From Manihot esculenta (taxonomy: Eukaryota > Streptophyta > Magnoliopsida > Malpighiales > Euphorbiaceae): 64,000 nt of DNA. Below the pieces are notes generated by a model. It was not told where the DNA came from, searched no databases, and was given only the letters and a program-made list of their open reading frames with translations. Shown here piece after piece: positions 61,321 to 64,000 of the stretch; within the stretch, counting starts at the first letter, position 1, and each line of letters starts with the position of its first letter. Location of the stretch: assembly GCF_001659605.2 (NCBI RefSeq), contig NC_035176.2, positions 24,050,716 through 24,114,715 on the forward strand, given 5' to 3'. The position numbers and the translations under genes are program-made.

Positions 61321-62630
61321 GGACTCGGGGGTTTTGTGTGGGTTTTTTCTTTTTTTTTTTTTAATTCTAAATTTAGTTTTTTAAATGGTGCTAATTTTTT
61401 TTTCAGGCTTTTTTTTCTAATTTGTATATTTTTTATTTTATAAAAAACATATGAAGAAATTTTATTAAGAATTATAGGTATCATACGAGGTAAAATATAA
61501 TTAAGAGGTAAAATAATTTATTTCACCTAATATCATAGGTAAAATATAATTAAGAGGTGAAATAATTTATTTTACCTGATTTGGCTGTCCTGACTAAATT
61601 ATAATTTGGCTTATCACATATAAAATAATATAATTTCATTATTAAATTTAAATTTTATAATCATATATTCGCGTCTGTTATTTGATTTAAATATTTTTTT
61701 TTGTATACCATGTGCTTTTATAGCCAACTCTTTATATTTTATGCTTTAAATTTTTTTTTATTTTATATTTAATTTTTAAGATGTCAAAAAAAATTTTAAT
61801 ATACGAAACAGTATAGAAGAGAAACGGAGACAATTATAATGTCATAGAAAATAATATAGAAGCATAGCACCGATAATATTTAGTTCCATTTGTATAAAGT
61901 TTTTGAATCCTTAAGATTTAAATTAAGACATGAAAAATATTTTTAATATAAAAAATAATTAATAAATTTTTTAAAATTTAAGAGATTAATTAATATTTTT
62001 TTTAAATTATAAAATAAAATAATAAAATACTGAATAAAAAATTTATGAAAAAATTAACTAGTAAAATTTTTAAAATGTTAAAGATTTTTTAATATATTTT
62101 TTAAAATTAAAGGGTTAATTTTTTTATACTATATTAATTAAACAGTCATTTTCCTTTTAAAAATTTATATAATTATTTTAATATTATCAATGATGAAAAA
62201 TTTATGTTTGTTCTTGAACCCAAGACGAAATATCCTGCAAACAATCCCAGGCCCAAAGTGTTTCTGGCGTATACATGGCAAAGCTCATAATAACCTTAGA
62301 GAAAGAACTAGTGTTAACATTCATCTGGAGGAAGTTTTGACAAATTGAGTTCCAAAGTGGGATTAAAGCCATCCCTTGGGCGATCAAGAATGCCTTTATA
62401 GCTTCTATGGCTCCAAAAGGTCGTCCACCCAAGAAAACAGTCTCGAAAAAAAAATTAATTAAATTAAATTAATTCAAAATTTTAGTTTAATTTTTTATTA
62501 TTTTAATTTATTTAATTTTTAATTTTAAAAATTTAAATTATTTCAATTTAATTTTAATAAAAAAATTAAACCGAATCGATTAATAATAATAATATATTAT
62601 TTTAAAATAATATAAAAGTATTAAATAATA
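61321..62630. other. AT-rich intergenic DNA
   Basis: Contains a near-exact duplication of TAAAATATAATTAAGAGGT (about 61490 and 61545) and decayed AATTAATT repeats; from about 62440 a third copy of the AATCGAATC-rich repeat begins. No gene supported. Confidence 0.6.
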
Positions 62631-63778
62631 GGGAGATTTACAATTTAGTCTCTGAGTATTGCCATTATTAACAAGTCAGTCCCTGTATTTTTAGAAATCT
62701 ATTAAAACATCCTTATGTTTTCTTTCCGTCAATGAAATAGTCATTCTGTCCTCTTTTCTGTTAAAATTAGATAAAGGAGGAGAGAGAAAATTTTTAAAAT
62801 CTAATTTTACCCTCAAATAAAATCATTTATTTAGTCCTTGGATATTGTTATTATTAACAAGTTAGTCCTTACATTTTCAAAAATCTATTAAAATATTTTT
62901 ATATTTTTCTATATCTATTAAAACGTCCTTATCATTTCTTTTTGTCAATAAAATAGTCCCTATCTTTTCTCATATCTATTAAAACGTCCTTATCGTTTCT
63001 TTCCATCAACGAAATAGTCATTTCTCATTGTTTCTTTCCGTCAACGAAATCATCCCTCCTCATATTTTTAGAAATCTATTAAAAAGTCCTTATCGTTTCT
63101 GTTTGTCAACAAAATAGTCCCTATCTTTTCTCACATCTATTAAAATGTCCTTATCGTTTTTTTTGTCAACGAAATAGTCCCTATCTTTTCTTTTCTCCTC
63201 CTCCTCCTCCTCCTCTGAAGAAGAAGAAGAAGAAGAAGAAGAAGAAGAAGAAGAGAAAGAAGAAAAAGAAGAAAAAAAAAGAAGAAAAAGAAGAAGAAAA
63301 AGGAGAAGAAGAAGAAGAAGAAGAAAAAGAAGAAAAAGAAGCAAAAGAAGAAGAAGAAGAAGAAGGAGAAGAAGAAGAAGAAGGAGAAGAAGAAGAAGAA
63401 GAAGAAGAAGAAGGAGAAGAAGGAGAAGAAGAAGAAGAAAAAGAAGAAAAAGAAGAAAAAGAAGCAAAAGAAGAAGAAGAAGAAGGAGGAGGAGAAGAAG
63501 GAGAAGAAGGAGAAGAAGAAGAAGAAGAAGCAGAAGCAGAAGGAGAAGAAGAAGCAGAAGAATGAGGAAGAATTTATGAAGAAGAAAAGGAAGGAGGAGG
63601 AGGAGAAAAATAATTGAAGGTAATTTAGTCTTTTACTATATTTTTAACGGCAAAAATATATGGAAAGACTATTTTATTGACGGAGAGAAAAGATAATGAC
63701 GTTTTAATAGGTTTCTAAAAATACAGGAACTGACTTGTTAATAATGACAATACTCATAGACTAAATTGTAAATCTCCC
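62631..63778. mobile_element. Mutator-type non-autonomous element with long TIRs and 9-bp duplication
   Basis: Ends are inverted copies over about 110 bp, starting GGGAGATTTACAATTTAGTC. A perfect 9-bp duplication TAAATAATA flanks it (62622-62630 and 63779-63787), as in Mutator-like elements. The left half repeats a 55-60 bp unit (TATTAAAACGTCCTTATCGT then TCAACGAAATAGTCC) about six times. The right half is a GAA-rich purine tract. No transposase is present. Confidence 0.88.
63210..63605. repeat. GAA/GGA-rich polypurine tract, about 390 bp
   Basis: Nearly pure A/G on the plus strand, mainly GAAGAA with AAA and GGA interruptions. Its reverse frame reads as poly-leucine and is not a gene. Confidence 0.92.
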
Positions 63779-63787
63779 TAAATAATA

Positions 63788-64000
63788 ATTAAAATTAATA
63801 TATTTTAATTAAATTTTAAAATATTAAAAATAAGACCTTAACAAATATTAACATACATTTCAATTTTTATTTGAAAATTTAAGTAAAATTTACCAACGAT
63901 AGTAATTTTCGATATATATATAAACACTTATTTAAAATTTTAATTTTAAATTTTAATTAAAGTTGCATATAGATTTAGATTGGTGGTAAACGCATCTAAA
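63788..64000. other. AT-rich flank of the Mutator-type element
   Basis: Continues the AATCGAATC-type repeat interrupted by the Mutator-type element to about 63850, then unassigned AT-rich DNA. Confidence 0.5.

Noticed and set aside
63090..63467. 125-codon leucine-rich open frame on the minus strand
   Set aside because: It is only the reverse reading of the GAA-rich purine tract inside a Mutator-type element.

Overview
The window is eukaryotic, from a plant nuclear genome, most likely a woody eudicot; Malpighiales is only a guess. The evidence is two intron-rich plant genes with GT-AG introns, Ty3/gypsy elements of the plant Athila, Tekay and Tat lineages, Copia-type LTRs, and AT-rich DNA with plant DNA-transposon derivatives. 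I saw no bacterial operon, CRISPR array or tRNA gene.

Positions 1-35,900 are a nest of LTR retrotransposons that can be dated by who interrupts whom. The oldest is a decayed Tat-lineage element on the minus strand (32,340-35,900) with a 92-bp tandem array in its 3' region. An Athila-type element with gag and protease but no RT, RNase H or integrase (element 4; ends 8,367-9,503 and 25,946-32,339) inserted into it. Element 4 then took three insertions: another Athila-type element (element 1, 1-8,366, running off the left edge), an RT-less Athila-type element (element 3, 9,504-25,945, ATTAG target duplication), and a Copia-type solo LTR (30,310-31,788). Last, a structurally complete Tekay chromovirus (element 2, 11,005-20,874) landed in the 3' LTR of element 3. 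All are broken by stops, frameshifts, deletions or lost catalytic residues.

Positions 36,000-64,000 are gene territory. A CTP synthase gene (+ strand, 21 coding exons, 595 aa, one GC-AG intron) fills 38,490-44,430. A mitochondrial carrier gene (- strand, 6 coding exons, 378 aa) runs from about 61,320 to 51,227; its last intron holds a miniature LTR retrotransposon. Between and beyond them are a hAT-type MITE with an 8-bp target duplication (45,842-46,495), AT-rich inverted repeats, and a Mutator-type element with long terminal inverted repeats, a 9-bp target duplication and a 390-bp GAA-rich core (62,631-63,778).

The most unusual signal is two families of short near-perfect palindromes, GTGATTTG-GG-CAAATCAC and GTTCGGC-C-GCCGAAC. 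Each is scattered many times through LTRs, and also in frame through protein-coding parts, where they encode repeated DLPKS or RPPN peptides. The second family is shared by two retrotransposon lineages that are not closely related. This resembles a proliferating palindromic micro-element living inside retrotransposons.
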